Below the pieces are notes generated by a model. It was given only the letters and a program-made list of their open reading frames with translations. It made no database searches and was not told the DNA's origin. From Paramyrothecium sp. XJ0827 (taxonomy: Eukaryota > Ascomycota > Sordariomycetes > Hypocreales > Stachybotryaceae), in NCBI GenBank assembly GCA_020881915.1, contig JAJFPB010000012.1:682001-746000 (forward strand): DNA of 64,000 nt, given 5' to 3'. Each line of letters begins with the position of its first letter. The stretch's first letter is position 1. Both the position numbers and the translations under genes were made by a program. This document shows positions 45,356 to 57,147 of the stretch, piece by piece.

Positions 45356-47006
45356 ATGAGCTTCACAGATGACATCGTGGCCGAGGGCGCAGTTTCTCCT
45401 GGAGAAGCGAGAGAGTCCACCTGGGATAAACCCCCTGACATCGAGACTCTCGAACACATCCATGCTGGCGTCCGTAGATGTCTGCAGCTGACCCAAACCT
45501 CGTTCGGAGATCTATGCTATACTTGCAAGCCGAAGCCGTACACGCCAATCGAGCAGATCCCAACGAATATATTCGGCATTCCAGTAGTCATTATCCCCGA
45601 GCCTTATGAGCCGATTGGAGGACCTACCTCTGCAAGTCTCCCGGACCCGCGCCCGACGCCCATCAACCCTGGCGTTTATCTACCGGATGAGGTGGTGACC
45701 GAGATACTGGATTTCTATGGTGATATTCTAGGGTTTTATCTGTTCATCGATGGTAACCTCCAGATTATTGTTCCCCCTGGCTTCGACGTCGTTCACGCCC
45801 TTGAGCGGAAACCGCGAGTGTTTGGTGGGTTGCAGGTTAGCTACATCCGCGAGAGCTTCAAGGAGAGGATTTCGCACAGCGCAAAATGTGGGGCATTTCC
45901 TGTATACATTGACCTAAGACGCACAGCAAGACTAATCTTGTCAATCAGGGACTCGTCTCATCGGTCCAGCACACCACACGTCCCAGGTACACGATTGGAA
46001 AAAGAAGCAATATACTGCAAGCTGGGCCGGCCAGGGACTCATGACGAGAAGTGAAGGCAAAACCTACGGTACCATCCCAACCCACATAATTACGGAGCCA
46101 CTCCTGGCTGTAAGAGGAGTTTTGCCTGAGTATGAGAAGCCTGGGTCATTTCCCGGAGAGTGGAACCTGAAGCATATACATCTGAACTGCTCAAATCAGT
46201 TAGGTGGTGGTCTGGTAAGTGTGGGGGCCACAGGGTATCAGATCGAGGTCTAATGCGACGTTCAAATAGCGTATCAACAGCCTATCAAAGTCTTTCGATA
46301 CATCAGTCATCTCATATCCATTGGGGTTCAACCACGACGTGACCCTTTTCCTGCCGGATTACATCACATCGGTAATCTCTACGCCTGCGACATGGCTCTC
46401 CGCATCTGAATGGAAGTCTATAGATTATCGCAAGGGAAATCTAGCCCTGCTTCAAGACTGCAAAGATTGGATGATAAGGCTGATGAGAGAGGAGGGGCTG
46501 GGATCCTCAGAGAGTCAGTGCCAGGTGAGTTATTCGCTTTGCGTGTTAACCAAGCCTCCAGCATGTTAATGGGGAAGATGCAGACTGTAGGACAGGGCTT
46601 CTTCCGGCCGCAGCGCCCAGGCGATACGAAAGAAGCCAGTGGTCCGGGATCCCTGTTCGGAATACACAAGCAAGAGGACAAGAGCGCGGAAAAAGTGAGC
46701 TCGGGCGCGGTGACACGATCCCTTCTCTTCCGTCTACATCCCTGTCAAATCCGGTACATTTTCGAACCCAATGACTGTTGCGAGTATGGCACCACGCCTT
46801 GCGTACTGGGGGAACGCGAGGATAAGATGCGCCACGCGAAAGTGGTTGGCTTCACTTCCTTCTCACAAGCAGTCAACACCCTGGACTTTGTGCCCGAGCT
46901 CAGAAAGCGTGGTTCCCCCATTAAGTCTCTTCGACCTGCGTTCTTTGGCGCTTTCCAGGTTCCGCCTGAGTTGATTGAGAAGCATGAGATAGTTTGCTCG
47001 GGATGA
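45356..47006 (+). CDS. Cassette gene A', paralogue of A
   Basis: Four exons: 45356-45887, 45949-46214, 46270-46524 and 46584-47006; 491 aa. The introns are 61, 55 and 59 nt, phases 1, 0, 0, as in A. Intron 1 has a modest donor (GTGGGG) but a good branch (GACTAATC) and acceptor. Start MSFTDDIVAEGAVSPGEA. The shared block reads INPGVYLPDEVVTEILDFYG, LGFYLFIDGNLQIIVPPGFD and KPRVFGGLQVSYI. Over the 62 residues from INPG to VSY, about 36 match A by eye. Exon 3 has SLSKSFDTSVISYPLGFNHD; exon 4 has AKVVGFTSFSQ and the ending FFGAFQVPPELIEKHEIV. No signal peptide or transmembrane helix. Function unknown. Convergent with B' (602 nt between stops). Confidence 0.78.
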
Positions 47007-47608
47007 TATGAAAGGACCCACGGGTAGCGGGTTAGTAGTTGGTATTTCCTTCACATCTCTACGTTACAATTCTCAAGTACTCTCATCTGTCTTCGTGTGC
47101 GTACCTCTCCTGAATACATCGTTGTTGTTACCCGCTCAGCTCGTAACATTCTGCCTTATGCCTTCACAACTCCAGAGACCTCTAGTATAAATTTGGTGGC
47201 GGCCACAACAAAATCTGCTATAGTTGCAGAACCGGCCCTGCCCATCGTACTAGTCAGCATAATTCGGCCCGGGAGGAGAGGTGGATAGGGAGGCAAAGCC
47301 AGTGCAAGGGAGAAGGGAGCCGCAGCGGAGGGAGTGGCCGACTTACCAAGCATTCCATAGCTGTACCTTGTTCCGAGAGTCTGTGACGAGCATCGAAATG
47401 CTCCGCGGCTTGGGGTCCTGGATTAGATTCTCGACTGCTACGATTCGTGGCCAGAGATGCGGAAAGGTTTGTCGTTCCTAACGTACTTCCTTTTCCGCAA
47501 TCAAGGCATATAATCGTTTGTCGTACGGTAGAGAGGTCCGCGACAGCGCCTGGTCTGTCCCCGAAGCGGGATCTCCACCTGGGACCGCTGAGGAGGCTAC
47601 CTGCGCAT
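47007..47608. other. A'/B' convergent 3' intergenic
   Basis: 3' flanks of A' and B'. Reading frames near 47254-47480 have no domain. Confidence 0.5.
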
Positions 47609-48842
47609 TCAGTTCGCGGAAAATGTGGCCCATTCTCTACAAGACGAGCACTTCGGGCACCAGCACCATTTATGTGAGTCGGTGGGATCCCCGAAGAGGT
47701 TGTGCAAGCTTGACGACGGCTGGGGCGAGCCCCAATTGAACAATGCGCCGTAACTTCTTTCGACTTCCTCCAAGAGACCTCTCGGGATGCCGCTGGCTTG
47801 GCATAGCATCGCCTTCTTTTGTTCCGAGTCGAATGCGCCGGGGAGCGCGAAAACTTCAAGATATCGCACTTGTCCACACGTGGTAACGAACATGTGCCTC
47901 GAGAGGTCGTCAGTCAAGCGCAATTGAACGTCGGCCAGCTTGGCCAGAGTCATCAGGTTCAGGTCACCCGAGGGTTCGACTCGATCGAGTTCCTCCCCGG
48001 GGTAGACGAGGCGGGGGGACGTCTCGAAATTGTGGAGGCGAGTTCGCATCCTCGCAGGGTGCGCACGACGCCCATGCTCACGCCACCGAGGGGGCCTCCG
48101 CCGCTTCACCAGGGGCAATGGCCGGATGTACAGGCCGCGACTTGTGGGCGCGCCAATATGACGGGGCAAAACACGAAGGGCCGAGACGAGCTCGGGCAGA
48201 GTGCAGTCAAGTGACGTTGGGTCATTGAAAGAACTGACTGGTTGCGAGAGGAGTGTGGAGCGGTATTTGGCGAAGATGACAAACGGTTCCCGCATGAGCG
48301 TCCACAGACCCAAGACCAGTAAGAGTAATTCGTTGGCCAAAAGCTGTCGATCCAGCGTGCCTGGATCAGTGCCTGGGAAGAGGTTGCGATCGTCCTTGCA
48401 TGTCAAGCGGTCCAGATATGACTGGATTGACGGGGGCTTGGAGACTATTTGACTGGTATCAGTAATGCATGCGCCCCGTGATCCGGATCAAAGAGACGGA
48501 AGGGGAAAGAAAAGAGGCATACCGGCGAAGTTTCTGATGACGTCTATAAAGAAGTTCAAGAACGTGTCCTTCGTCATCGGGCGTTTACCTGCAACATGGC
48601 CAGGAGTTTGGCCAGGAGGGTAGCCAGGAGAATAGCCGAGAGGGTGACCAGGAGAATGGACGGGACGGTGGCCAGGACAGTGGCTCAAGACATAACGTAC
48701 AAACGGCGTGTACGAGTCCGGTACGCCACCAGAACCGGAGCCAAGTGATGCCTTCAAAGCTTCGACAAGATGCTCACTGGCCGGGGGGGGCCGTTCGGGG
48801 TGGAAGCACTCGCATCACAACATCACTTGAGGTTTGTGACAT
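47609..48842 (-). CDS. Cassette gene B', paralogue of B, frameshifted
   Basis: Exon 1 spans 48842-48523 and exon 2 48444-47609, with a 78-nt intron (GTATGC...AAATAG) at the same site and phase as in B. From ATG 48842 the frame (MSQTSSDVVMRVLPPRTAPP) closes after 23 codons, right after a C8 tract (48783-48790 as G8). Dropping one C would join it to the long frame ASEHLVEALKASLG, which aligns with B exon 1. Total exon length is 1156 nt, one base over a multiple of three. The conserved block reads DLNLMTLAKLADVQLRLTDD, SRHMFVTTCGQVRYLEVFAL, GIPRGLLEEVERSY and the Cys cluster WCWCPKCSSC. Exon 1 also has a PGxx repeat. It ends sooner than B after the Cys cluster. Either a recent pseudogene, a sequencing error in the homopolymer, or a real switchable tract. 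Confidence 0.65.
48600..48683 (-). repeat. 12-nt coding repeat, 7 units, in B' exon 1
   Basis: Seven imperfect 12-nt units (plus-strand consensus CCAGGAGRRTGG) encode a four-residue PGxx repeat (PGHR, PVHS, PGHP, LGYS, PGYP, PGQT, PGH). It is absent from B, so it expanded after the duplication or was lost from B. Confidence 0.75.
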
Positions 48843-49662
48843 TTTGAGATGCTTGGGCGTCGATGGCCGTTTATGCTTTACGAAGCAAGGTCGGTCAGCC
48901 CAGTGCACTCAAGATCAGTCGTGCGAGAGCAAGTCGGTTGTGATGTGAAGGAGTAAAGAGGCGAGTGCCCGTTTGCTTGCTCGGGGCCTCTTTTTTGTAA
49001 ACCAGGCAGACGGCAGGGCAGACGCGGCTCATTTTCGACGGGCATAGGGCAACGCAGTCCATGGCTGATCCAGAAGCCTTTTAGGTGAAGCCGTTGCCGG
49101 TGCTGTGCCTGTGGTGTTACCATCACTTCCATCTTCTCATTCACATGGTCGGAAGTTGGAACCACCCTCGTGGTGACTGTTGATGGCGAGGGCATCTTTT
49201 ACCCGATTTGGCAACGAAGAAGGTACCTCGACAGGTACTTACTCAGCCTGAGCCTCCTACCAGTATAGTACTCACCGTAGTTCAAAAGAGATAAAACAGG
49301 AATATCGCCGTATTGACCACTGAACAGACTGACCATAATCCTAACCAGTGATCAAAACGGTGATATATCAGTGTTTTGTCCCTGACGAGACGCCAGAGGT
49401 GGGCTCGAATGAGTACCTAGGTACCTTGAGGTAAGTTGAGGTGGGCAAACGCACCAAAGGCGGAACAACCTTGGTCCGATGGCCCGGCAGAATCACCGAC
49501 CCCACCCCCACCCCCCACACCAACAAGCATGGAACGTTCTTTCGTGATGTGGCGGATTCCACGACTCTCTCAACGTTTACCTTGGGAGCTGCCTCCGACC
49601 CGCAACGCAAACGCACACCGCCGCAACCAGGTCTTGACTTCGAGGCACAAAGACGACCCGCC
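48843..49662. other. Intergenic, B' and SRP54 promoters
   Basis: Divergent promoter space. It holds GGTACC/AGGTACTT-type words (49218-49440) and a near-perfect palindrome at 49353-49378. Confidence 0.45.
49353..49378. repeat. 26-bp imperfect palindrome
   Basis: The 26-bp palindrome is centred on TGATATATCA (49361-49370), with outer arms CAAAAC (49353-49358) and GTTTTG (49373-49378). Eleven of 13 base pairs match, one more is G/T, and there is one mismatch. It lies 285 nt upstream of the SRP54 ATG. Confidence 0.5.
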
Positions 49663-51364
49663 ATGGTCCTGCAAGACCTGGGCCGCCGTATCAACACGGC
49701 GGTCTCGAACCTGACGCGGGAGCCGAACCTCGATGAGAAGGTATGTCATGCCATGCCATGCCTCGGCGATGGCCCAGCCCAATTGCCCGCCAGTCGTCCC
49801 TGAGCTGCCCGGTGACAAGCATCTTCGCTGCTGACCTTTCCCACCCTCATCCCAGGCTTTCGATTCCATGCTCAAGGAGATCTGCGCCGCCCTCCTCGAA
49901 GCCGACGTCAACGTGCGCCTCGTCGGCCAGCTGCGCAAGTCCATCCGCGGCGCCGTCAACTTCAAGGAGCTCCCGCCCGCCGTCAACAAGAAGCGCCTGA
50001 TCCAGAAGGCTGTATTCGACGAGCTCGTCAAGCTGGTCGACCCCCACGCCGAGCCCTTCAAGCCCAAGAAGGGCAAGCCCAATGTCATCATGTTTGTCGG
50101 TCTGCAGGGTGCCGGAAAGACGACGACGTGCACCAAGCTGGCCCGCCACTACCAGACGAGGGGCTTCCGCGCCTGCCTGGTCTGCGCCGATACCTTCCGA
50201 GCCGGCGCCTTCGACCAGCTGAAGCAGAATGCCACCAAGGCCAAGATCCCCTACTACGGCTCCCTGACCGAGACCGATCCCGCCGCCGTCGCCCGAGCCG
50301 GTGTCGAGCAGTTCAAGAAGGAAAAGTTCGACATCATCATCGTCGACACGTCGGGTCGCCACCGCCAGGAATCGGCCCTGTTCCAGGAGATGGTTGACAT
50401 CCAAGAGGCCATCCGCCCCGACGAGACCATCATGGTGCTCGACGCATCCATCGGTCAGCAGGCCGAGTCGCAGGCCAAGGCATTCAAGGAGGCGGCCGAC
50501 TTTGGTGCCATCATCATCACCAAGACGGACGGCCACGCGCACGGCGGCGGTGCCATTTCCGCCGTCGCCGCCACGCACACGCCCATCGTCTTCATCGGCA
50601 CGGGCGAGCACATGCTGGACCTCGAACGATTCGCGCCCGAGCAATTCGTGCAGAAGCTCCTGGGCATGGGAGACATGGCGGGGCTCGTCGAGCACGTGCA
50701 GAGTCTCAACCTCAACCAGAAGGACACCATCAAGCACATACAGGAGGGAATCTTCACCGTCAGGGACCTACGCGACCAGCTGTCCAACATCATGAAGATG
50801 GGCCCGCTGTCCAAGATGGCGGGCATGATCCCCGGGATGAGCAACATGATGCAGGGCATGGACGACGACGAGGGCAGCGCCAAGCTCAAGCGCATGATCT
50901 ACATTTGCGACTCGATGACGGACAAGGAGCTGGACTCGGACGGCAAGATCCTGATCGAGCAGCCGACGAGGATGACGAGGATCGCACGCGGGTCGGGCAC
51001 GTCGGTGCGCGAGGTGGAGGACCTCCTGACGCAGCAGCGCATGATGGCGGGCATGGCCAAGAAGATGGGCGGAAACATGAAGAACATGCAGAAGGCGCAG
51101 CAGGCCATGGGCGGCGGCAACAAGGCACAGCAGATGGCGGCGATGCAGAAGAGGCTGCAGAGCATGGGCGGCGCGGGCGGCGCGGGCGGCATGCCGGACA
51201 TGGGCAGCTTGATGAAGATGCTGGGCGGCGGCGGCGGCGGCGGTGGAGGCCTTCCCGGCGGCATGGACATGGGCGCCATGATGCGCCAGATGGGCATGGG
51301 TGGAGGCATGCCAGGCATGCCCGGAGCCGGAGCCGGAGCCGGTGGGGGTCGGGGCCGAAGATGA
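49663..51364 (+). CDS. SRP54: SRP54, signal recognition particle GTPase
   Basis: Exons 49663-49740 (26 codons, [18 protein letters not shown]) and 49856-51364, 115-nt intron (GTATGT...CCCAG); 528 aa. The N domain is followed by the NG GTPase: G1 [15 protein letters not shown], the insertion-box region [18 protein letters not shown]3 DTSGRHRQ, G4 [10 protein letters not shown] and [12 protein letters not shown]. The M domain (from about residue 320) is Met-rich ([20 protein letters not shown], then the RNA-binding helix region [20 protein letters not shown]) and ends in a Gly/Met-rich tail with [12 protein letters not shown]. It binds signal sequences and SRP RNA and delivers ribosomes to the SRP receptor on the ER. 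Usual length and full motif set. The first intron soon after the start is common in fungi. Confidence 0.97.
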
Positions 51365-53536
51365 GGAGGCCAAATTCTGTTGGGACAAAGGGGGGGTGGG
51401 GGTCGAAGAGGAATGGTCCATCAATAGACATGGGGCTCCAGAGGGAAGCTCACGATCGTTGGCAGCCTGGCCGGGGCCCAGGGTTCTAGGTACCAGCATG
51501 TGCATCGGGATTCGGAGTTGGGGCAATTTTCAACTGCGTAACGTTTGGGTTGGACCGGGTCGACTTTGATGGAAGCGAAACTCTTGTTGCAGGGTTCAGC
51601 GTCTCGCGGCCTGCTATGGAGATGTCATGAAACAATCGCACAGGCATGTCTGTTTATTGTGTTTGCATAAAGGGACTGACTCTTCGGTGACTGCTGGTGG
51701 TAGGACGAGTTGTTAGGTTACCATTCGTGAGTGGTGAGTTACGGACTACAGGGTAAAGAAAGCCTACAGCCACTGCAACGGGTTGAATGTAAATGGATGG
51801 CGAACTCATCAGTGGGCATGCACAAGAAAAGTCCACCTATCCTTTCGTTGCATTCAAAACCGTGAGTAGAAAGACGACAATACTACGGGCTGCTGTGGCT
51901 AATCTGCAGAAGACGCCGCGATCTGCTGGGCCGAGCTTGTGGCCGTCGACGCCCGTCCCGGTGGCCCTCGATGCTCGTCCCGGTGGCTCTCGGGTCGCCC
52001 GCGGGCTGACGCGTGCCCGGAAATCAAGCCACCCTCAATGCCGACACAGTCCACACATTTTTCAAACTTTTCCTTTGATGCACCCTGCTGACTGCGACTA
52101 ACAGTTGGAATGCCCAATAGGGCTGGCAGAGAAGAAGACAAAGGGAAATTAAGGCAGGCATCCGTGGGCAGGGAAGCAGATCAACCGAGGCCGGTGAGCT
52201 GGCAAGGCCAAAGGACACGCGCGGCTCTTCCTGAGATGTGATGAGATGTGCTTGTGAACGTAATCAAACCACCTGTTCTTACAGAGTACAGAGCATCAGT
52301 CCCCGTGATTGAACTGCCGGTGACTTAAATTATCTTACGGTACATGGCTACAGCCTGTCCACTCACCGTCGTTGAGCAGTCTCACTGGCTCACTTATCAT
52401 CCTGTCCGGGCGGCGTCGCCGACGGGCTCGGCACGGGAACCCTCCGGCAGGGGCCAGCACACACACACACACACACACCAGGCCCACCCGCTAGGGGTGG
52501 ACACAGAGAGCCTCGGTACCAAGCCGAGCATTGGCGATCGCCCTACCGCTGGGTGCCGAGGCGAGGTGAAAAGGTGGGAAAAAAGGCCACTAAGCGCTGG
52601 ATCTCGCCCGCCGGGACTTCTGCAGCTCTACGTACCTTGGTAGCGAGCCGCACGTAAGGCTCGTACTACGTAGTAAAGCAAGGTAACGTCAACTTTCGAG
52701 TAGCCCGCCTGCTGTTCATCGCAATACTGGCTTGTACGCCCTGCCCCGCGCCCCTCAGTGTGAGCCAAAGCCGGGCGCTGTGCAGTTCAGTACAACTGGG
52801 CTCCGGACTTGGTCGGCCGACCGATTCCCGCCGTGTCGGGAGGCGGCCTGGGAGTGGAACGGGCGGACGAAACGCAAACTCGGGACAACTCTTGTTTGCG
52901 TGTCTCACCGTCCCCGTTCGTGCACGAACGACCAGGAAGAGCCGAGCCTTTTGTTGAGTCAAGAATGTCTTGGTGCTGGCGGAACGCGTGGAACGGGGGG
53001 ACGGTGGGGGGGCAGAAACACAGAAGCATACATGTGAAATCTCACCCTCCGCCGCCGATAACGTTAAGCGTCAGCGCGCGGCGCCAAACGTGTTGCGTTG
53101 CGCAAGGGATTGTGAAATGCGAATCCCGACTCGAACAGGCTTGTGGGGGGGGCACAGAGCAGCCAGCCCGTATGTCATGGTTTGTGAAGGCCTGGCCTGC
53201 CAGCGCTCGGTATCGGCCGAGGCAAAACCCAGCTGTTCTTGGCAGGGAAACCCAGCTAAAAGTGTGGATTCAATCCCGTCGCCACGCTAAATGGGGAGCT
53301 TCGTCGGGTCAGGGGATTGGCGATTTGCATGGCTTGCATGAGCTATGATCTCACTCACTTTTGGAAAACGGGGTTTGCTATATTAGATTGTTTGAGGACT
53401 CGCGTCTCTTTTTCTCTCCTCCTCTCTAAGTTCCATCTCAGCCCTTTTGCCAACTTGCCACCCTCACTTCATTTCGTCTGCTTCATTTTGCTGATTATAC
53501 CCGTTTTATTGTGTCGCGCAAAGCACTGCATCCAAC
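51365..53536. other. Intergenic, 2.2 kb
   Basis: SRP54 3' flank, then the CYP505 promoter. It contains a (CA)n microsatellite and a 12-bp perfect palindrome TACTACGTAGTA at 52664-52675. GC-rich frames at 52732-53348 overlap on both strands with no domain. No gene called. Confidence 0.4.
52458..52478 (+). repeat. (CA)n microsatellite
   Basis: Ten CA units plus a C in a row. Confidence 0.9.
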
Positions 53537-56500
53537 ATGGCCGAGGTGGTGCCCATCCCGGAGCCTCGTGGCCTGCCCCTGCTGGGCCACATCACCAAGA
53601 TCAACCCAGAGTATCCTCTCGGGAGCTTTTTGGAAATGGCAGATGACCTAGGTACGTTGCTGCTGCTACTACGGATCCATTCGCAAAATAGTAAAGACGG
53701 GCCGTCTAATTTGTTTGGGCATCTAGGTGAGATTTACCGCCTCCGTCTGCCGGGCAGGACAATCGTCGTCGCCTCGACGTGGGAGCTGGTCAACGAGCTG
53801 TGCGACGAGAAGCGCTTCAGGAAGTGCATCAGCAAGCCGTTGGGCGTGAGTTTTGTTACACGCAACCCAAGCACTGCCTGAAGAAATTAACACATTTGCG
53901 GTAGGAAATCAGAAATGGTGTTCACGACGGACTTTTCACTGTAGGTCCCTTCAACCCACAAGACTCACAACCGCAGGAAACTGTCTAACCGGCATCCTCA
54001 CAGGCCAAAGAGGGCGAAGAGAATTGGGGCATAGCGCACAGGGTCCTCATGCCCGCGTTCGGGCCGCTGCCCATCGCCGGCATGTTTGACGAGATGCGCG
54101 ACATCGCCTCGCAGCTGGCCCTCAAGTGGGCGCGGTACGGGCCCGACGAGCCCATCAAAGTGACGGACGACTTCACCCGCCTCGCGCTCGACACGCTGGC
54201 CCTGTGCTCCATGGGCTTCCGCTTCAACAGCTACTACTCCAAGGTGCTGCACCCCTTCATCCAGGCCATGGGCGACTTCCTCACCGAGGCCGGCAACCGC
54301 CCGAACCGCCCGCCGGTGGGCTCGTGGTTCTACCGCGCCAAGGACGACAAGTTCCGGACCGACATCGAGGTCCTGCGGGACACGGCCAGGGGCGTGCTCG
54401 AGGAGCGGCGGAAGCGGCCGAGCAGCCGCCGCGATCTGCTCACCGTCATGCTGGAGGGCGCCGACCCGCAGACGGGCCGCAAGATGACGGACGAGAGCAT
54501 CATGGACAACCTGGTGACCTTTTTGATCGCCGGCCACGAGACCACCTCCGGCCTGCTCTCTTTTACCTTTTACCAGCTCCTGAGCAACCCCGAGATGTTC
54601 GCCAAGGCGCAGAAGGAGGTGGACGAGGTGGTGGGAGAGGGCGTCCTCAAGGAGTCGCATCTCCCCAAGCTCCGGTACCTCGCGGCTGTAAGTGATCCAA
54701 GTCATCCGTGGAAGACACCCAGCTCACCTGTCCTAGATCCTCCGAGAGGCGCTCCGCGTCAATTCCACCATTCCCCTCTTCATCGTCGAGCCCCGCGAGG
54801 ACACGCTCCTGGCCGGCAAGTACCAGGTGAAGAAGGACGAGGCCATCAGCCTGCTCATCACCAAATCCCACCGCGACCCGGCCGTGTACGGCGACGACGC
54901 CGACGAGTTCAAGCCGGAGCGCATGATCGACGAGGAGTTCGACCGCCTCCCGCCCAACGCGTGGAAGCCGTTCGGCAACGGCGCCAGAGCGTGCATCGGG
55001 CGCCCCTTCGCCTGGCAGGAGGCGCTCCTGGTCATGGCGATGCTCCTGCAGAACTTCAACTTTGAGCTGGAGCCCGGCTACGAGCTGAAGATCCACCAGA
55101 CACTGACCATCAAGCCCAAGAATATGCACATGCGAGCGACGCTGCGCGAGGGCCTCACCCCGACGACTCTCGAGCGACGACTCGCCGGTCTTACCGCAAC
55201 GCAGGCGGCACAGCCATCCGGCGCCACCCCGGCGGGAGCGACGGCGCCGAGCGGCAAGCCCGGGTCTCCGTTGACCATCCTGTACGGCTCCAACAGCGGG
55301 ACCTGCGAGGCCCTCGCCCAACGCCTCGCGACCGACGCGCCCGCCCACGGCTTCACCGCCACCAAGGTCGCCAGCCTCGACAGCGCCGCCAAGGACAACC
55401 TGCCCAAGGACCAGCCCGTCCTGATCGTCACGGCGTCCTACGAGGGCCAGCCCCCGGACAACGCGCGCCAGTTCGTCTCGTGGCTGGAGGGGCTCGATGG
55501 CGCGGCCTCGCCCTTGGACGGCGTGTCATATGCAGTCTTCGGCTGCGGCAACCGCGACTGGACGCAGACGTTCCACCGCATCCCCAAGCTGGTGGACTCA
55601 AAGCTCGCCGCGGCGGGGGCCACCCAGCTCGCGGACTTGGGCCTCGCCGACGCCGCGGGCGGCGAGCTGTTCACCGAGTTCGAGACGTGGGAGGACGAGA
55701 CGTTGTGGCCGAGCCTGCAGCAGCGCTACGAGACGGGCGGCGACGACGACGCGCAGGCCGCGGCGGCCGCCGGGGGCGTCAGCGTCGCCGTGTCGCACCC
55801 GCGGTCGCTGGCGCTCCGGCAGAGCGTGCACGAGGCGACGGTGGTGCGCACAGCGATGCTCACCAAGGGCGGCGACCCGGCGCAGGCCAAGCGGCACGTC
55901 GAGATCCGGCTGCCTGAGGGCGTGACGTACCGGCCGGGCGACTACCTCTCGGTGCTGCCCATCAACCCGAGCGACACGGTGCGCCGGGCCATGCGGCGGT
56001 TCGGGCTGCCGTGGGACGCGCACCTCACCATCACGGCCGACGCGCTGACGTCGCTGCCGACGGAGACGTCGATGCCGGCGTACGAGGTGCTGAGCTCGTA
56101 CGTGGAGCTGTCGCAGCCGGCGACCAAGAGGGTGAGTTCTCGCCCTAATCATCAACCCGCCTAATCATGTGGGAAGAATCATAGTATAGTTCAGCCACTG
56201 ACGGATATGTGTACAGAATCTGCTCACCATTGCCGAGGCCGCCAAGGACGAGAAGCTGGCGGCGGAGCTTGCGCGGCTGGCCAACGAGGCGTACGCCGAC
56301 GAGATCAGCTCCAAGCGCGTGTCTGTCCTGGATCTCTTGGACAGGTACTCTACTGTTGATCTGCCCATCGGCATCTTCCTCGCGATGCTGCCTCCCATGC
56401 GCATGCGCCAATAGTACGTTGTGAACCCTGCTATGAAAATGAACGGTGCACTAATTATGCTGCAGCTCCATTTCGTCGTCACCCTCGGTGGATCCGTCGC

Positions 56501-57147
56501 TGGTGACGGTCACGTTCAGCATCCTCAACCAGCCGTCCCTGTCCGGCCAGGGCCCCTACATCGGCGTCGCGACGTGGTACCTCTCGTCCCTGACCGAGGG
56601 CGACAGCCTGCACGTCGCCGTGCGCCCCTCGCACGCGGCCTTCTCTCTCCCCGAGGAGCCCGAGAAGACGCCGATGCTCTGCGTCGCGGCCGGCACCGGC
56701 ATCGCGCCGTTCCGGAGCTTCGTCCAGGAGCGCGCGGCGCTGAAGGCCCGGGGCCAGACGCTCGCGCCGGCGGTGCTGTACTTTGGCTGCCGGTCGCCCC
56801 GCGTCGACGACCTGTACGCCGACGAGTTCGCCGAATGGGAGCGCCAGGGGGTTGTGACGGTGCGCCGCACGTACAGCAGGGAGCCCGAGAGCAGCGAGGG
56901 GTGCAGGTACGTCGGCGACAGGATGTGGCTCGAGAATGCCGAGGTCGTGGACCTGTGGAAGAACGGCGCCAAGGTGTACGTGTGCGGCTCCAAGCGGGTG
57001 GCCGAGGGCGTCAAGGACGTGTTCGTGAGGATGAAGCTCGAGTGGGAGCAGGAGCAGGGCAAGGGAGGTGCCGTGGACGAGGCGGCGGCGAGGGAGTGGT
57101 TCGAGTCGATGAGGAACATCAGGTACGTGGCGGATGTCTTTGATTAG
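53537..57147 (+). CDS. CYP505 P450:NADPH-P450 reductase fusion
   Basis: Seven exons: 53537-53651, 53727-53845, 53905-53940 (36 nt), 54004-54687, 54737-56131, 56217-56413 and 56466-57147; 1075 aa. The P450 half has RNGVHDGLFT (micro-exon), the I-helix AGHETTSG (near 267), ExxR in ILREALR (322-325) and heme loop FGNGARACIGRP with Cys near 404. A linker of about 60 residues rich in Ala/Thr/Pro leads to the FMN domain (ILYGSNSGTCEALAQRL, near 500; GCGNRDW), then FAD binding (MRMRQYSISSSP, near 848) and NADPH binding (AAGTGIAPFRSFVQER, VYVCGSKR). No N-terminal membrane anchor, so it should be soluble, as in P450foxy and bacterial P450 BM3. Known CYP505 enzymes hydroxylate fatty acids at subterminal positions without a partner reductase. 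The length matches the family (about 1060-1080). Confidence 0.96.

Noticed and set aside
49847..51526. Minus-strand frames over SRP54
   Set aside because: Low-complexity shadows of the real gene.
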